Of a DNA stretch of 64,000 bases, positions 1 to 11,097 are shown piece by piece (position 1 is the stretch's first letter; the number at the start of each line of letters is the position of its first letter). Origin of the DNA: Trichoderma breve. Its lineage: Eukaryota > Ascomycota > Sordariomycetes > Hypocreales > Hypocreaceae. Below the pieces are notes generated by a model. The model saw only the letters and a list, made by a program, of their open reading frames with translations, had not been told where the DNA came from and ran no database searches. Location: positions 1,240,001-1,304,000 of the forward strand of contig NC_079232.1 of NCBI RefSeq assembly GCF_028502605.1, given 5' to 3'. Made by a program: the position numbers and the translations under genes.

Positions 1-347
1 TCCGGAGGCGAATCCGAGTAGAAGCACACTGCAGAGCGTGAACAGCTTTCTGATGGACTGGAGGAATTAGCATGAGGGTGGATTTGTAGCGAACGTCCGT
101 ATAATTGGAACATATGACATGGACCAAACAGATATCCGTGTGTTTTTGAATGAGTTTATATTCTCAAGAAGCGTCAATTCGTTCCGTCATATCTAATCAT
201 ATCTAGCCTGCCATGTTGGTGTCTCTGTCTTAGTCTCCTGTATGAACCAAGCCAACAAGCAAAAAAGAACCCAATTTCCACGCCCTTCTCAAAAAGGCAA
301 ACCCATAATGCAAGAATAAAATAAAAAGAAAAGACCAAGTCCAAGTT
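1..347. other. Left-edge stretch, no certain gene
   Basis: This is the 3' flank of the HAD phosphatase gene. Read on the minus strand, the first 58 bases could be an exon: a branch-like CTAAT and an acceptor-like TCCAG (59-63) are followed by an open frame with a hydrophobic run (KLFTLCSVLLLGF) that leaves the window at base 1. It is too short to call. The rest is AT-rich flank with no clear feature. Confidence 0.3.
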
Positions 348-1155
348 TTAAACCTCGCCCTTCTCAATCTTGGCCAAAGCAGCCGGGAACTCGCTCCAGT
401 CGCGCATAATCACCACGGCGCCCGCATTCCGCAACACGCCCTCCATCTCCTCCTTCTTGTCATCAGCATACGGACCGACATACCCAATGGTCTTAATGCC
501 CGCTCTCGTAGCACTCAGAGTACCACTCTTGCTGTCCTCAACCGCAACGCTCTCGCCAGCCGCCTTGCCCAGCACCTTGAGCGCATGCAAGTAAATAGCA
601 GGATCAGGCTTGCTCGTCGGCTTCTCCAACGACGTCGCCGCCGAAAACACAACGTCCCCAGGAAAGTACTTGTCCTGCCCGACCTTTTCAATCGACGCGC
701 GCACCCTCCTGAGCGCTGACGACGACACCACCGCCAGCTGGTACTTGCCGCTCTGCTCCAGCGCGGCGAGCTGCTCGTCGACGCCGACGCAGGGCCTCAG
801 CGCGGCCTTGAGCTTGGCGATGACGGCGTCCTCCTCGGCCAGCACGTACTTTTCGAGGTCGTCGGGCGCGATGTCGATGCCGTGCGTCTTCTGCAGCGTC
901 GTGAGCATGCCGCGGAAGTTTTGGCCGACGAACTCCTGGATGAGCGTCTCGCCGGTGAATTTCACGTGGACGTTGCGCTCGGCGCAGATTTGGTTGATGA
1001 GGTCTGCGCAGGCCTCGAAGGCGAGCTCCTCGGAGAGGACGAGGGTGTTGTCGCAGTCGAAGAGGATGGCTTTGATCTGGAGAGGAAGAAGGTTAGCTGC
1101 TGCAGAAACGAGGGATTGGGAGATCTGGAGGAGAGACTTGGCTTACTTCAGGCAT
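348..1155 (-). CDS. HAD-superfamily (subfamily IA) phosphatase, 245 aa
   Basis: Two exons: 1155-1147 and 1076-348, with a 70-nt intron (1146-1077). The first exon encodes only Met-Pro-Glu. The join restores the HAD motif I, FDCDNTLV, with the nucleophile Asp10 and acid/base Asp12. Motif II (VVSSS), the motif III lysine (TSKPDP) and motif IV (VAVEDSKSG) follow in order, with a helical cap between motifs I and II. This is the layout of small-molecule phosphatases of the beta-phosphoglucomutase/DOG type. A sugar phosphate or similar small substrate is likely, but the exact substrate cannot be read from sequence. There is no signal peptide or membrane segment, so a cytosolic location is likely. 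A TATATA element lies at about 1318-1323, upstream on the same strand. The family call is strong; the substrate is open. Confidence 0.85.
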
Positions 1156-2910
1156 CTTGATGAAATGGTTGGGTATTATATCCAAGAGAGGAGAGAGAGA
1201 CGTAGAAGAAAAAGGAAGAAGAAACAGAATACAATGAAGTGTTTACTAGCCGAATGTATGAAGAAAAAGAAAAAAGGAGGAAGGAAATAACGAGAGAACT
1301 CGGGAGACGGCTTCAAGTATATAAGGCACGAAAGATCAACCCAAGTACGAGTAAGCCAGGCCAATTAAGCTCTCCACATGGCAGGCCGCTTAAAAAACAG
1401 GCACAGGTACGCATGAAAGGCTGTTGCAATTACCTCATGTGAAACCCCGAGTCAAAAAGGGCATCCAGACGTGTCAAAACACATTGCAGCAAGTGGATAT
1501 TGCATGGAAATCTTGTTTCTTGGCGCGATGCCGATATGGATTTCAGCAGTCAGCCCCGTCTCACCAGAAAGTACCAGACGCACAATTGAATCATCATTAC
1601 TTCGTTTTCCTTCACATGCCAAAACGAGTAACTCAGCCCATTTACAGTAACACGTCCTTAGTATTCTCCCCTACTGTCAATATTCCTCCTAATAATTCTG
1701 TTTCCTCCCCCATTCCAACATTGATCCAAAACAATCAAAATCCCCCCTTGTCTAGTCCTCCTAGCTCTCTCTCCTCTCCCCAATCACCACTCCCCAATTA
1801 TTCCCATCAAATCCCAGCCTTGCTTCGTCTCGTTTCCTTTTCCCGTTTTTTACCCCTCCCCCTCCGCGGGTCATCAGTGTCGTCATCGCCCCTCCTTGAA
1901 CCATGTTAGCAGCCCCCCCAATTCCCCCATGCTAAAATGATTCGTCGCTCCGTACGGATAAAACAAACCGCCAGGCTCACGTTGTCACTTTATTGCCGAT
2001 ATTAAACGCGCATCATGTTATATCCTTTGTCCCCGATATCATAAACGCGCATCATGTTAATATCAATGTCAGCAGCGGCCCGGTCGAGCCAATGAATAAG
2101 AACCATTTAGTCAATTCGCTTAGCTGGAATTCTCGTCATGCTTCTTGGCTGCTCGTGACCACGTCTTGGAACGCGACCTGGGGACGGCGCCTCAGGTGGC
2201 TGAGACCCAGCTTGTAAAAGGGCTTTTCAACAGCTCAACGCCAGAATCCTCAAGGTAGTTATGAATGAGATTATGCACTCAAAGGCATTAATTAATGTAT
2301 GAAGGCTTCATCATCAAAAGAGTCGCTGAATTTCAACAGCTAGTAATTATAGAGTAATACATATATACAGCAACTACGCAGTTATTGGTGCCAAAAGCAA
2401 TGCAATTCTTTTCAACCGCTATCAATCAAGTGTTGTGTCGCTACATCGACCAACTTAAACATAATGTATAAATCTCCCGCAATTCCTCAATCACAAAGGC
2501 CTGGATGCTCTCGTCTTACTCGTGCCAACAAAAAAATCCTCCGCGTGCTTAAACTCTGCCAGAAATTCATCCCTAAAACGCCTCTACTCCTTGTCAATTC
2601 CTCTTGACATTACAAAGGTGGCCAAAGAAAAAACATAAAGAGAAGAAGAAGAAGAAAACACGCCAGCTCCTCATTGTCGTCGTCCGCGGCATGTATGCTT
2701 GACAGACGGGACTGTGCCTGACTGCGCGGACATTCATTCCCAGCCTTCTCAAAAGGATCATGCGACTTGGTTTCTCTGAGGTCCTGTTCATGTCCCGCAT
2801 ACCAAGCCCTCTGTCGTTATGTGTGGTAATTTCTTTTTCCCTTTTTTCTTTTTTTTAATTGTTTCAAGCCTTGCTGGAAGGAAGCGCCTGTAGATTGTCT
2901 AATTCCAATC
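1156..2910. other. Intergenic, 5' of HAD gene and 3' of sis1
   Basis: Open frames here are short and of low complexity. A pyrimidine-rich tract runs from about 1740 to 1870. A short imperfect direct repeat lies at 1996-2059. A T-rich stretch at about 2828-2860 is close to the sis1 3' end and may belong to its 3' UTR. I see no supported gene. Confidence 0.5.
1996..2059. repeat. Two-copy direct repeat, about 26 bp
   Basis: The core AAACGCGCATCATGTTA, preceded by CCGATAT, occurs at about 1996-2020 and again at about 2033-2059. The second copy carries a 2-base insertion. The spacing is about 39 bp. It is intergenic, with no further copies seen nearby. Confidence 0.7.
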
Positions 2911-4328
2911 TTACAAAATTTCCTTTAGCTGCGTCTTTTGCTCGGATGTCAAGGTTGACGGAAAGTTGACCCTGTAGCGGACAATGAAATCGCCCCGTTG
3001 CCCGGGCTTCTTTGTCATGGGCATGCCCAATCCAGGGTACCGATCCTCGCTTCCGGGTTGCGTTGGGCCGCCCTTGTCTATGCTGATCTGCTTGCCGTCG
3101 ATTGTAGCGACTACCCGCTTCCATCCAGTCAAAGCCTCCTTGAGGTCCAAGGTGACGGTGTGCACAATGTCGTTATCCTCTCGCTTGAACAAGGGATGCT
3201 CTTTCTGCAAAGTTGGTTAGTATTCAGAGAACGGTCAAATAGTAGGGAGGGGGGTTGTGTAAGGGTATCGCTTAACTTACCTCTTCGACAATAAAGTGCA
3301 AATCTTGTCTACCGCCCTCCACCTGGTCACCAACTCCATTAAACTTGATTTTGGAACCCTTCTTGAGCCCTGGCTTGATGGGTACCTCCAAGATCTGATC
3401 TGTTTGCACGCGCTTGCCCGATTCATCAAACGTCTTGCGCTTAATCTTCATCTTCTTCGTCGTTCCATTGTACAGCTCCTCGAGAGTGAGAGCTAACGGC
3501 CGCTCAACGGTGGTAATCTCGGGCGTCGGCTCGCGATTCCTCTGCGGTGGCTCAGCGAAGCCGGATCTTGTCCTTGTCCGACCTGACCGTGGACCGCCCG
3601 CACCGCCAAAGGAAGAAAAGAAGTTAAAGTCATCATCATCGTGGCCTCCGCCGCCGCCGTGCATTCCTCCGCTGCGCTGAAACTCTGCAAACAGATCCTC
3701 AGGGTTCATGAAGTTGTACCCCTTGGTGCCGCCTGTGCTGAAGTGGAAAGTTCTGGCACCGCCTCCTCCCGGCATGCCTCCGAAATCGAAGCCGCTGAAG
3801 CCTCCAGGCATGCCGCCTGCTCCTGCGTATGGATTGGCCCCTGGACCGCCTTCGGGTGGAGGGGCACCACCCCGCAACAGGAACTCGAGGCCATACTGGT
3901 CGTAGATCTTGCGCTTCTCCGGGTCGGATAGGATTTCGTAGGCTTGTGAACACTCTTTGAACTTTTCCGAGGCGTTGGGGTTGTCCTTGTTCTTGTCAGG
4001 GTGCCACTTCAAAGCAGCTTTTCTGTTACACGCATTGTGGTTAGCCTCTCTCTATTTCACTTTTTTGCATGGGTTTCGAATTGGCTGGTTGGGCGGCAAG
4101 CTGTGTGGGGGAGTAGCATGCGAATGGTCGTCGTCGGCCAATTGCCACCCGCCAGCCTAGCTTTACCCAAGTATGACGACAAAGGATGGGAGTAAAAAGC
4201 CGGGCGCGAGAGAAAGGAAATCAATGAGCGAAATAGATGGTTACATACCTGTATCCTTTTTTAATCTCGTCTTGCGATGCCTCAGGCTTGATACCCAAGG
4301 TATCGTAGAGCTTGGTCTCTTTGACCAT
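2911..4328 (-). CDS. sis1: Class B J-domain co-chaperone (Sis1/Psi1-like), 371 aa
   Basis: Three exons: 4328-4249, 4022-3281 and 3204-2911, with introns of 226 and 76 nt. The N-terminal J domain (about residues 1-72) has the HPD motif at 34-36. A Gly/Phe- and Gly/Met-rich region follows, with [19 protein letters not shown] runs. The C-terminal substrate-binding beta domains begin near [17 protein letters not shown]. The four CxxCxGxG zinc-finger repeats of class A (Ydj1-like) proteins are absent, so this is a class B protein that delivers clients to cytosolic and nuclear Hsp70. The length is close to yeast Sis1 (352 aa). Intron 1 interrupts the J domain just before KAALKWHPD. The 5' flank has GAA/TTC units at 4752-4764 and a perfect heat shock element much further up (6214-6235), consistent with Hsf1 control. 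Identity is secure; the gene symbol is by family. Confidence 0.93.
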
Positions 4329-4751
4329 GATGACGAACTGGTCGGGCGTGCGTGCTCTCTAGCAGTGGTGGGGGCCAGCGGCAGCTGCTGCCACGGCAGA
4401 TTCACAGTATATGATGCGACGAATCGACTGTAAGACGAGAGCCTCACGAGACGTAACGCTGGTGCTGAGAATCGTAAATTGGATAAAGAGGCGAAGCAGG
4501 CAAAAAATGATGCTATCGCAGTTGGGGGGTCGAATTGTAGAGAGAGGGAGAGAAATGGTAAAGGTATGGAAGATGAAAAGAAGAAAAAGAAAGATCGGTC
4601 AAGAGATTCTGGTATGGAGGGGAAACTGGGAGAGAAGTGAGCGTGAGCGTGAGAGCAAGCCTCGCTGCTACTAATATTCAGGCCTGGTCAGGTTACCACA
4701 GCACAAAGGTGAGCCGGTTGTGGGGCTGTCTCTTTTTGCTGGGACCTTGTA

Positions 4752-4764
4752 GAAGCTTCCCTTC
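4752..4764 (-). promoter_or_regulatory. Candidate gapped heat shock element upstream of sis1
   Basis: Read toward sis1 the sequence is GAAGGGAAGCTTC, with two GAA units in tandem followed by an inverted TTC. It lies about 425 bp upstream of the sis1 start codon. The pattern is not fully alternating, so it is a weak match to the Hsf1 consensus. J-proteins of this class are commonly heat-inducible. Confidence 0.35.
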
Positions 4765-5746
4765 CCGCTACGGGCTATGACGCACGAGAGCTGGGGGGAG
4801 ATCAAATATACAAGTACCAGACGGCAACGGTTGATTTGATCGGCACAGCCAGGGCGGACAAAGAAGACTGCTAGGTTGATTTGATGCTAGGCGGCCAATG
4901 GACAACGATCGGAGAAGTGAAGAATGGGTAGCCGTGGTGATAGTTGAGATTAATAGGTAGAAGTAGACCAGCTGCAGCCGAGGGGTCTGTCTGGTGCTAT
5001 ATAAGCCGTGCTGGTACGATAACGTCTGCAGCAAGACAACCTCTAGTCGTCGATATGTCTTAGTGCCTGCACACGTCTGAATTGTAAAGCCGTCGAACCA
5101 ATAACCGTATTAAAGCAAGTAAAAAGAGGGGGGTTTGTCATGTAAGATGAATGTGATGTGATGCGGAAACGCTGCAGCTGCAGATGCATCAACCTACGGC
5201 AGGCCAACGCACACAACAGGTGCTAATGCCAGATACTGGAGCCGAACAGTGAGAAGAGGAAAAAAGGGTCCAAGAGGGAAGAAGAGAGAGACAGAGAGAC
5301 AGAGAGAGCATATATTGATCCCCATTTTGTCTCTTGTCTGGTACATACGAAGCACAGCGGAATCTATTGGCAGCAGGTGACTCGCTCAGGTCGCCTCTTG
5401 CAAGCGGTCCGGGGTTGGGCAGGTGATGCTCTCTTTTTGTATCATGCCATGAGATGATGGGCTACAACAAGCTCCCGGCTTTCCTTTCCCTTCCTTTCCT
5501 TTCCTTCTACAATCTCATCTCTTTTCCCGTCCTCTCATATATCATCCTGTAAGTATTTTAAAAGCTCTCACCAGGTACACACTGCATCCAACCATCCATA
5601 ACATCCCTCCACATCAACACCTTCATTCTCACTCCGCCCAAAAAACGTCAACCTGGAACCTAAATCACCACCCTCCCGCTTCGCCCCACGCTGCAGGGAT
5701 CAATCACGCCCACTAAACATGGGCCCTAAACAGCTCGCTGGCAGCA

Positions 5747-5914
5747 CTAAGCTCCAGTTGGCAATGACCCGTCAACCTCCATCAAACCCAACTCCCTGAT
5801 GCGCTGGTCTATCAAATCCAATGAGGCCTCAATCCCAGCCACGCCCAGCCATCCCACGTCAAAGGGAATTGAATGAATGGATTCTATCTTATTTTCTGCC
5901 CCTGCATCCTCCAT
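5747..5914 (-). CDS. Possible small protein, 55 aa, unidentified
   Basis: This minus-strand frame of 55 codons starts at ATG 5914 and ends with TAG at 5747. I do not recognise it. The predicted protein has an acidic N-terminus, then an aromatic-hydrophobic stretch (PFDVGWLGVAGIEASL) running into an amphipathic segment (DLIDQRIRELGL). That looks more protein-like than the surrounding chance frames. A GTAGCAG just upstream of the ATG resembles a splice acceptor, so it could instead be the last exon of a spliced gene. The perfect heat shock element at 6214-6235 lies 300 bp upstream in its direction of transcription. Codon choice is not strongly biased, so this may be spurious. Confidence 0.28.
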   Translation of the reverse strand: MEDAGAENKIESIHSIPFDVGWLGVAGIEASLDLIDQRIRELGLMEVDGSLPTGA

Positions 5915-6213
5915 TCGTCTGCTACATACGTGAAATCCCTGGTTGCATGGGCCTTTCACGATCCCTGTACGTTACGTCAGGCACAAATAGTATGTATACG
6001 AGTACATGCTACAGCACTTGATGCCCTACTGTACCCGGTAACGCCTTGATGCAACTCGGAACAGCAAAAAGAGAAACAACAAACATCGCACTAAAGCAGC
6101 TAACCGAAACACCAAGGCAAGCAATATCCGTAGAGCTACAGCGTTCAACCCACAAGCACAGCTTTGAATCATTCCATGTACAAGCTTGTGGCCGGCCAAA
6201 AATGCCCGTCTCG

Positions 6214-6235
6214 TGGAAGCTTCTAGAAGCTTCCA
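6214..6235. promoter_or_regulatory. Perfect palindromic heat shock element (four alternating units)
   Basis: The 22-bp site is a perfect palindrome. Its core is GAAgcTTCtaGAAgcTTC: four nGAAn units in strict alternating orientation, the ideal Hsf1 binding arrangement. It lies 1.9 kb upstream of sis1 and 300 bp upstream of the small minus-strand ORF. No recognised gene starts next to it. Confidence 0.7.
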
Positions 6236-6731
6236 TATCTAAACTGGCCTATGCCCAACTTGCGAGTGCTCACGAGATCAAGCACTGCAACACCAAGCTC
6301 TAAGAATTGGACAACCCCACGATTGATATTCTCGGAGATGGTATTAGGATAAAAATGAAGATAGAGGTTAATGGTAAATATCAAGACTGGCTACTAATAG
6401 TAATCCTTCGCTTCGCCGCTGTAACCGAGTTCTGAGTCCAATCTCACTTGAAAGTGAGAATCTCAGCGCCAAAAGTCCAACAATGCCATTCAAAAATCTT
6501 GCGCTATCGTGCCCACTGAAAGTGGTGCATTGGCAGTCCGCGATTAGCTCCCTATACAAACGACCTCGCCACCAGTCCGTAACCTCCTCCCATCGTCGAT
6601 TTTTTCCCTGAAAGTCTCAAGGCAAACTTGTCCTCCTTGCCCCTCTTCCGTCTTCTTCTTCTTCATCATTTGGCGGGCAAATCATGACGTGTCCATGTAA
6701 TTATGCCTTCTAAGACCCCCTTTCTAGACGT

Positions 6732-9700
6732 TTATTCCTGGATATCAGATATATCCATGTCCATACTTAGCTTTCTCCCAGTGTCGTTCCCTGACGGTGG
6801 TCGTATGAGTGACGGTGGCCGAACTCGCTCTTGCATTTCAGGACTCTTAGCTACCTGGGCCTCAGCCATCTTGTTCACTACGTCGTCTGTCTGGCTGTCT
6901 TCAGAAGGAGTTGGCTTATGTGCTTCGCCCTCGTCTGCCGCTAACGTGTCTGGCGTAAGAGTCGCAGATTCAATCGTCATCTGAGCTGGATCACGGCCAA
7001 GTGTGGTCGGTGGGATTTCGAGAGGCCCGAATTTGTCCTCAGCGTCAGAGCCCCTGACATACTCCGACTTGCCCCCCGACATGTCCGCCATCTCCATTTC
7101 TGCTTGTTCCACCTGCTCGTCAAATGCATTTTCAAATGGACTTCTATCTTCGCTGCCGATAGACGCTCGGTTGGTGTCCATAGAGTCCATACTATCTCGA
7201 TGCTTTCGCTTAGAAGGTGAGATTGGGTCGACAGAAGTATGCCTCCTTTCCTCAACGCTGTCAGCCACAGGCCGCTTCAGCTCTTGCCGGAACGCCTTAT
7301 TATCCGATCTAACAAACATATTCAGGGCATCTGACAATGGGGCCTTGGGCGTGGAGATTGCTTCTTCAGTCGCATATACGAGCAGTGGCGTCTTTGTCTC
7401 GAGCCATACGTCTCTAAAGATTCGCTCGACTTCTACCTTCTATCAAAAAGGAACAGGCGTTAGCGTTGCTTTTGGGTAAATCACAAAATAAAAGCGTAAC
7501 AGGTTACTGTACCTCGGATCTAACCAGTTGGTCCTCGTTGGGAGAGTACTCTAGCCGCCACCACTGATCGACCGGTGATTTCGGGTCTTCTGACTCCACA
7601 GATTCCGGATACAGGCGCTGGCAGACGTAAACAATGTCTCTATCAGTAGCCACGCCTCGGAGAAGATACTTCTTGCACGTCATTGGCTTTGGCCGGCCTG
7701 GCTTGTCTGGAACAGTCAAGAGTTTGCCGAGGAAGCGTTGTTTGGCTTGAATCTGCTCTAGCTGAACGCGGAGATCTAAGATAGCTCATTAGCACGGCTT
7801 GTTCACTCCATATCTTTGGTTGTGATTTGACAAATCTTCTCACCTTCAGTCTTTGCTTCCATATCATGCAGTATCCGTTCAGTCAAAAGAAGTACTTCGT
7901 CCACTTGTTCAGAGTGTTTGGCCTGCACTTCGGTCATTTGACATGGGGCGTCCCGGTAGTTGGGATACTTGTTCGTGTCGAACCCCGAAGCCTCCATCGC
8001 CTGAAACCGACCGGCGCTCTCAAGATAATCTGAAAACGCCTTCCACTGCTCCGTAGCATTGCGGATCATGTCCGTCTTGTTAAACGTCAGCTGGTTCCAG
8101 TCATCTTGCCATTCTTGTAGACGCCGCTCTTCAGTTGTTACGCTATCGAGTGCATTCTTGGTTTCCAGTAAAGCAGATGCTATTCGTCTGGCCTCCTTCT
8201 TACGGCTTTCCAGATATCGTTCAGGATATAGCACCTCCGGAATTTCAAAGGAATCAAGTGGCCCATCGTTTCCGACTTTGATGGTTAGAACTTCACCCAT
8301 CTTCTTAAACATGGCGATTCTAGACCTGTCGTCGGCATCATGCCACGATAATAGGTCTCCCCACATCAAATAATCGAGGGCTTCGTAGAGAGTCTTGATG
8401 TGTGCATACTCAAGCCCTGAGTGGTCGAATTCAAGCAATCCAAATCTTGCATGTTGTATCTCGCTGTCCTCGCTAGTGCCAACGCTTGCCAGTATCGCTT
8501 CTTGATGCAAGGGCTCCAGCAACTCTCCATCATTGGTGTCGCCGAGTTGGGCATAAAATTGCTTCTCTATATCACTTGTTGTATCTTGCATCAAATTCGT
8601 AAGCGTATTGACTGTTCCATAACTCCTCTCTGTCGAATCGAGAAACGCCATGAGCCGATGGATTTCCTCTTCAAAGTTTGGCCTCGCAGCATTGTCGTAG
8701 CCCCACCCCGCTTCTTCTGGCTGTATTTGACGTAAAGCCTCTGGAGGTAGGATTTCCTGTCCATTCCACCATTCGTTATTAAAGCCGTAGGATGCCGCAG
8801 GAGAGCCGCACCGTAGGAGAACATTCCTCGCTAAGGGAATTTGACTAAAAATCGTGAGCAAGCCACCCAAGGTGTGGTGTCTCGCTGAGCCGGATCCTTG
8901 GATCAAGAATGCTGGAGTTTCGGGAGATCGCTTTCTCTGGGCTGGCGATGGGGCGTTATCCAGCCTTGTCTTGAGCGGCCCAACAGGAACCATGGCCCAG
9001 TTGTCCTGGTCATATTCGGTACGATTTGCTGGGCCAAAGTACGGCGTTGAAGTCGACTGACTTATGACGCCTGACTCTTGTGGAGGGATCGATAGCCCCG
9101 CTTCTTGTGCTGATTCGCGCAGCGCCCTTTGCATATCCTCATCCTCTTGGGACTGCATGTTATTTCCTCCTGCCAGCTATGTTAGAATAGGTTATTCCAT
9201 AGGTACGGGGGAGTGCAGAGCACTACCAGCTGTGTCCCCCGAGGCCCAGTCGACCATCCTACCTAGTGGGGACCTGACGTTGGACCGCGAAGGAGGCCTT
9301 GATGGAGCTCCGTAGCCAGGCGGAGGAGGCGTCACCCCTTGTATGATATCGTTGCCGTTTAATGATTCGATGTGAAATGCTGCTCAGAATGTCAGCTACC
9401 AGATGGTACTCTCCCCATTGGTGTGGATAGCTCGCCCTTCATACATCTGACGCCATCGGTACCGGCAGCACCGTCTCTATCGGCTGAGAACATGGACTCG
9501 TTCCATAGCGAAGTATATTTTTGTCGGAACTACAGCAATACAGATCAGTATATTGTTGCTCGGTCATAGAATCCCAGGCGACTTGGGGTATAGGAGTAGT
9601 GCATACACTCTCAGAGTTGTCAAAGTATTGCATAACGACCGTTTCGACATTTCGATTATTATTCTGTGTCGTATTAGCTGCCACAGTAACCTGGCGCTCA

Positions 9701-9820
9701 AGTGCAGTGCAAACGAACTCTGAGGGCGTTTATGACCAAGTTACGGTCATCGACTGGGTTGAGGCCCGCAAAGTCAATGACCTGCGAGATGTCATCTTCG
9801 GACGGCTCCATCGAAGCCAT
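6732..9820 (-). CDS. UBA-UIM protein with degenerate USP-like domain, 897 aa
   Basis: Seven exons: 9820-9719, 9663-9607, 9529-9445, 9379-9227, 9169-7844, 7775-7513 and 7439-6732. The N-terminus (about residues 7-50) is a UBA-like helical domain, with DDISQVIDFAGLNPVDD at its start and VETVVMQYFDN at its end. A textbook ubiquitin-interacting motif lies at residues 141-156 (EDEDMQRALRESAQEA). From about residue 220 the pattern of a USP Cys-box helix can be traced (LGGLLTIFSQIPLARNVLL), followed by a segment like the next USP helices (EEEIHRLMAFLDSTERSYG). The catalytic cysteine position reads Arg-His-His (229-231). A coiled region follows, then a long polar tail. The order UBA, UIM, USP resembles USP25/USP28. 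Yeast Rup1 is another possible relative. A ubiquitin-binding regulatory role is inferred; enzymatic activity is unlikely. Confidence 0.82.
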
Positions 9821-11097
9821 GGCGAATGGCGGCCACTGGTAGCTCTATTCGGAACAATGGCAGGATTGCTGTAGCTGTAACAGTAAGAATACCGAGGTTG
9901 AAATGCAGTTTGCGTTTCCGGGACACCAGCCAGAGCCTGGTTCACGCCCGTGTCTCTCCCTCTCTCTCTCGCCTCGTTTGACAGGCACAGGACAGGACAG
10001 GACAGGACAGGTGACCCTAGCTCCAGAAACGGAACAAAGCTATCGAAGATGCAAACCAGGGCGTGGCGTCTGCAGGCATAAAGAAGCAAAAATGAGCGAG
10101 GGGTCAATTTAAGCAATGAAAGAGGCGGGAGAGCGTCGCCAGCAAGCGACGCAAGCTGTTAGTTGTTGGTGCGAGCCCTGGCCGTTTGATGGGATGAGCA
10201 CCTTGGGAGGTGAAAGGCGGTTGCGGGCAAAACGTCAGTGAAGGAGGGACCTGAGTTCATGCCGATAAGATAAGCTGCGGCTATGCGGCCAGCATGTTAG
10301 TCTGAGTTAGCTGGTTAGGTACCTGGAGTACTGAGGGAGGGGCTGCTGGAAGTAACCTGGCAATACCTGGAGCCGCTGCAAAGCATAACCGCTGCAGGGC
10401 CACGTACGAATTACGCAGCTCTTCTGGTCAAATGATGGATCATATGTACTAGATACGTACGTATGCATAGCAGCCCAAATAATTAAATTGCCACTTGAAT
10501 TTTATGTGTATTGAGGTTCTCGGTGATTAACCATTTCGTCTCCAAGGTTGGATGTCATCGGCTCTAGCTGATGAGCTGGGGTTTCTAGCCTTTCTCAACA
10601 CAAACAGCTTATTCAGGCCAAAAGAACACAGCGTAGTCTTTTCATCTTCTTAAATAAAAGTGTATGTATATGTGCTTGGTGTATCAACGCGTCTATGCGC
10701 TTCTGCCTTCTATGTAACTTGGCTGCCCTCAGACTCGAGCTACAAAAACGATAAAAACCCGCTAATATGAGAAATGCATGTAATGACCCAAACCGGCAAA
10801 CGCAAAGCAAAAGCAGTAGTGCAAAACAAAAAAACCGCAAAAAATCAAATGTAATCCTTCCGTGGTCCAAGAGTAGAGATGCCACGCCATGACACCGGAC
10901 CCTCTCCCAGTCCGCTCCATGCAAACGTAGGTAAGAAGCCGCCAAACGCCATCAAAACGGATCCGCTAGTTGAGTAGGTGAAGTATGCCGTCGGTTTTGG
11001 CGTGCCGGGACAAGCCAGCCAACCGGCCATTTGCTCTTTCGCGGGGGAAACAGCGCATTTTCCATCCAAAGGTCATGTTGCGTTCAGATGAGGATGC
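9821..11097. other. Intergenic, upstream of the UBA-UIM gene and 3' of cdc34
   Basis: It holds a five-copy ACAGG repeat (9987-10011) in the likely leader or promoter of the UBA-UIM gene, and AT-richer sequence around 10430-10600. The open frames show no protein-like pattern. The right end is probably cdc34 3' UTR. Confidence 0.5.
9987..10011. repeat. ACAGG pentanucleotide microsatellite, five copies
   Basis: Five uninterrupted ACAGG units, preceded by one more ACAGG separated by a single C (9981-9985). It lies about 170 bp upstream of the UBA-UIM start codon. It is likely to be length-variable between strains. Confidence 0.85.

Larger units (their letters stand above)
4329..6731. other. 2.4 kb intergenic region upstream of sis1
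   Basis: It contains a candidate heat shock element near sis1 (4752-4764), GA-rich microsatellite-like sequence near 5275-5310, a CCTTT-rich pyrimidine tract near 5480-5515, a possible 55-codon ORF on the minus strand (5747-5914) and a perfect palindromic heat shock element (6214-6235). A TATATAAG on the plus strand near 4998 has no associated ORF. Otherwise I see nothing. Confidence 0.5.

Noticed and set aside
1424..1909. 161-codon plus-strand frame
   Set aside because: Low-complexity Ser/Pro-rich translation of a pyrimidine tract, with no domain or splice context.
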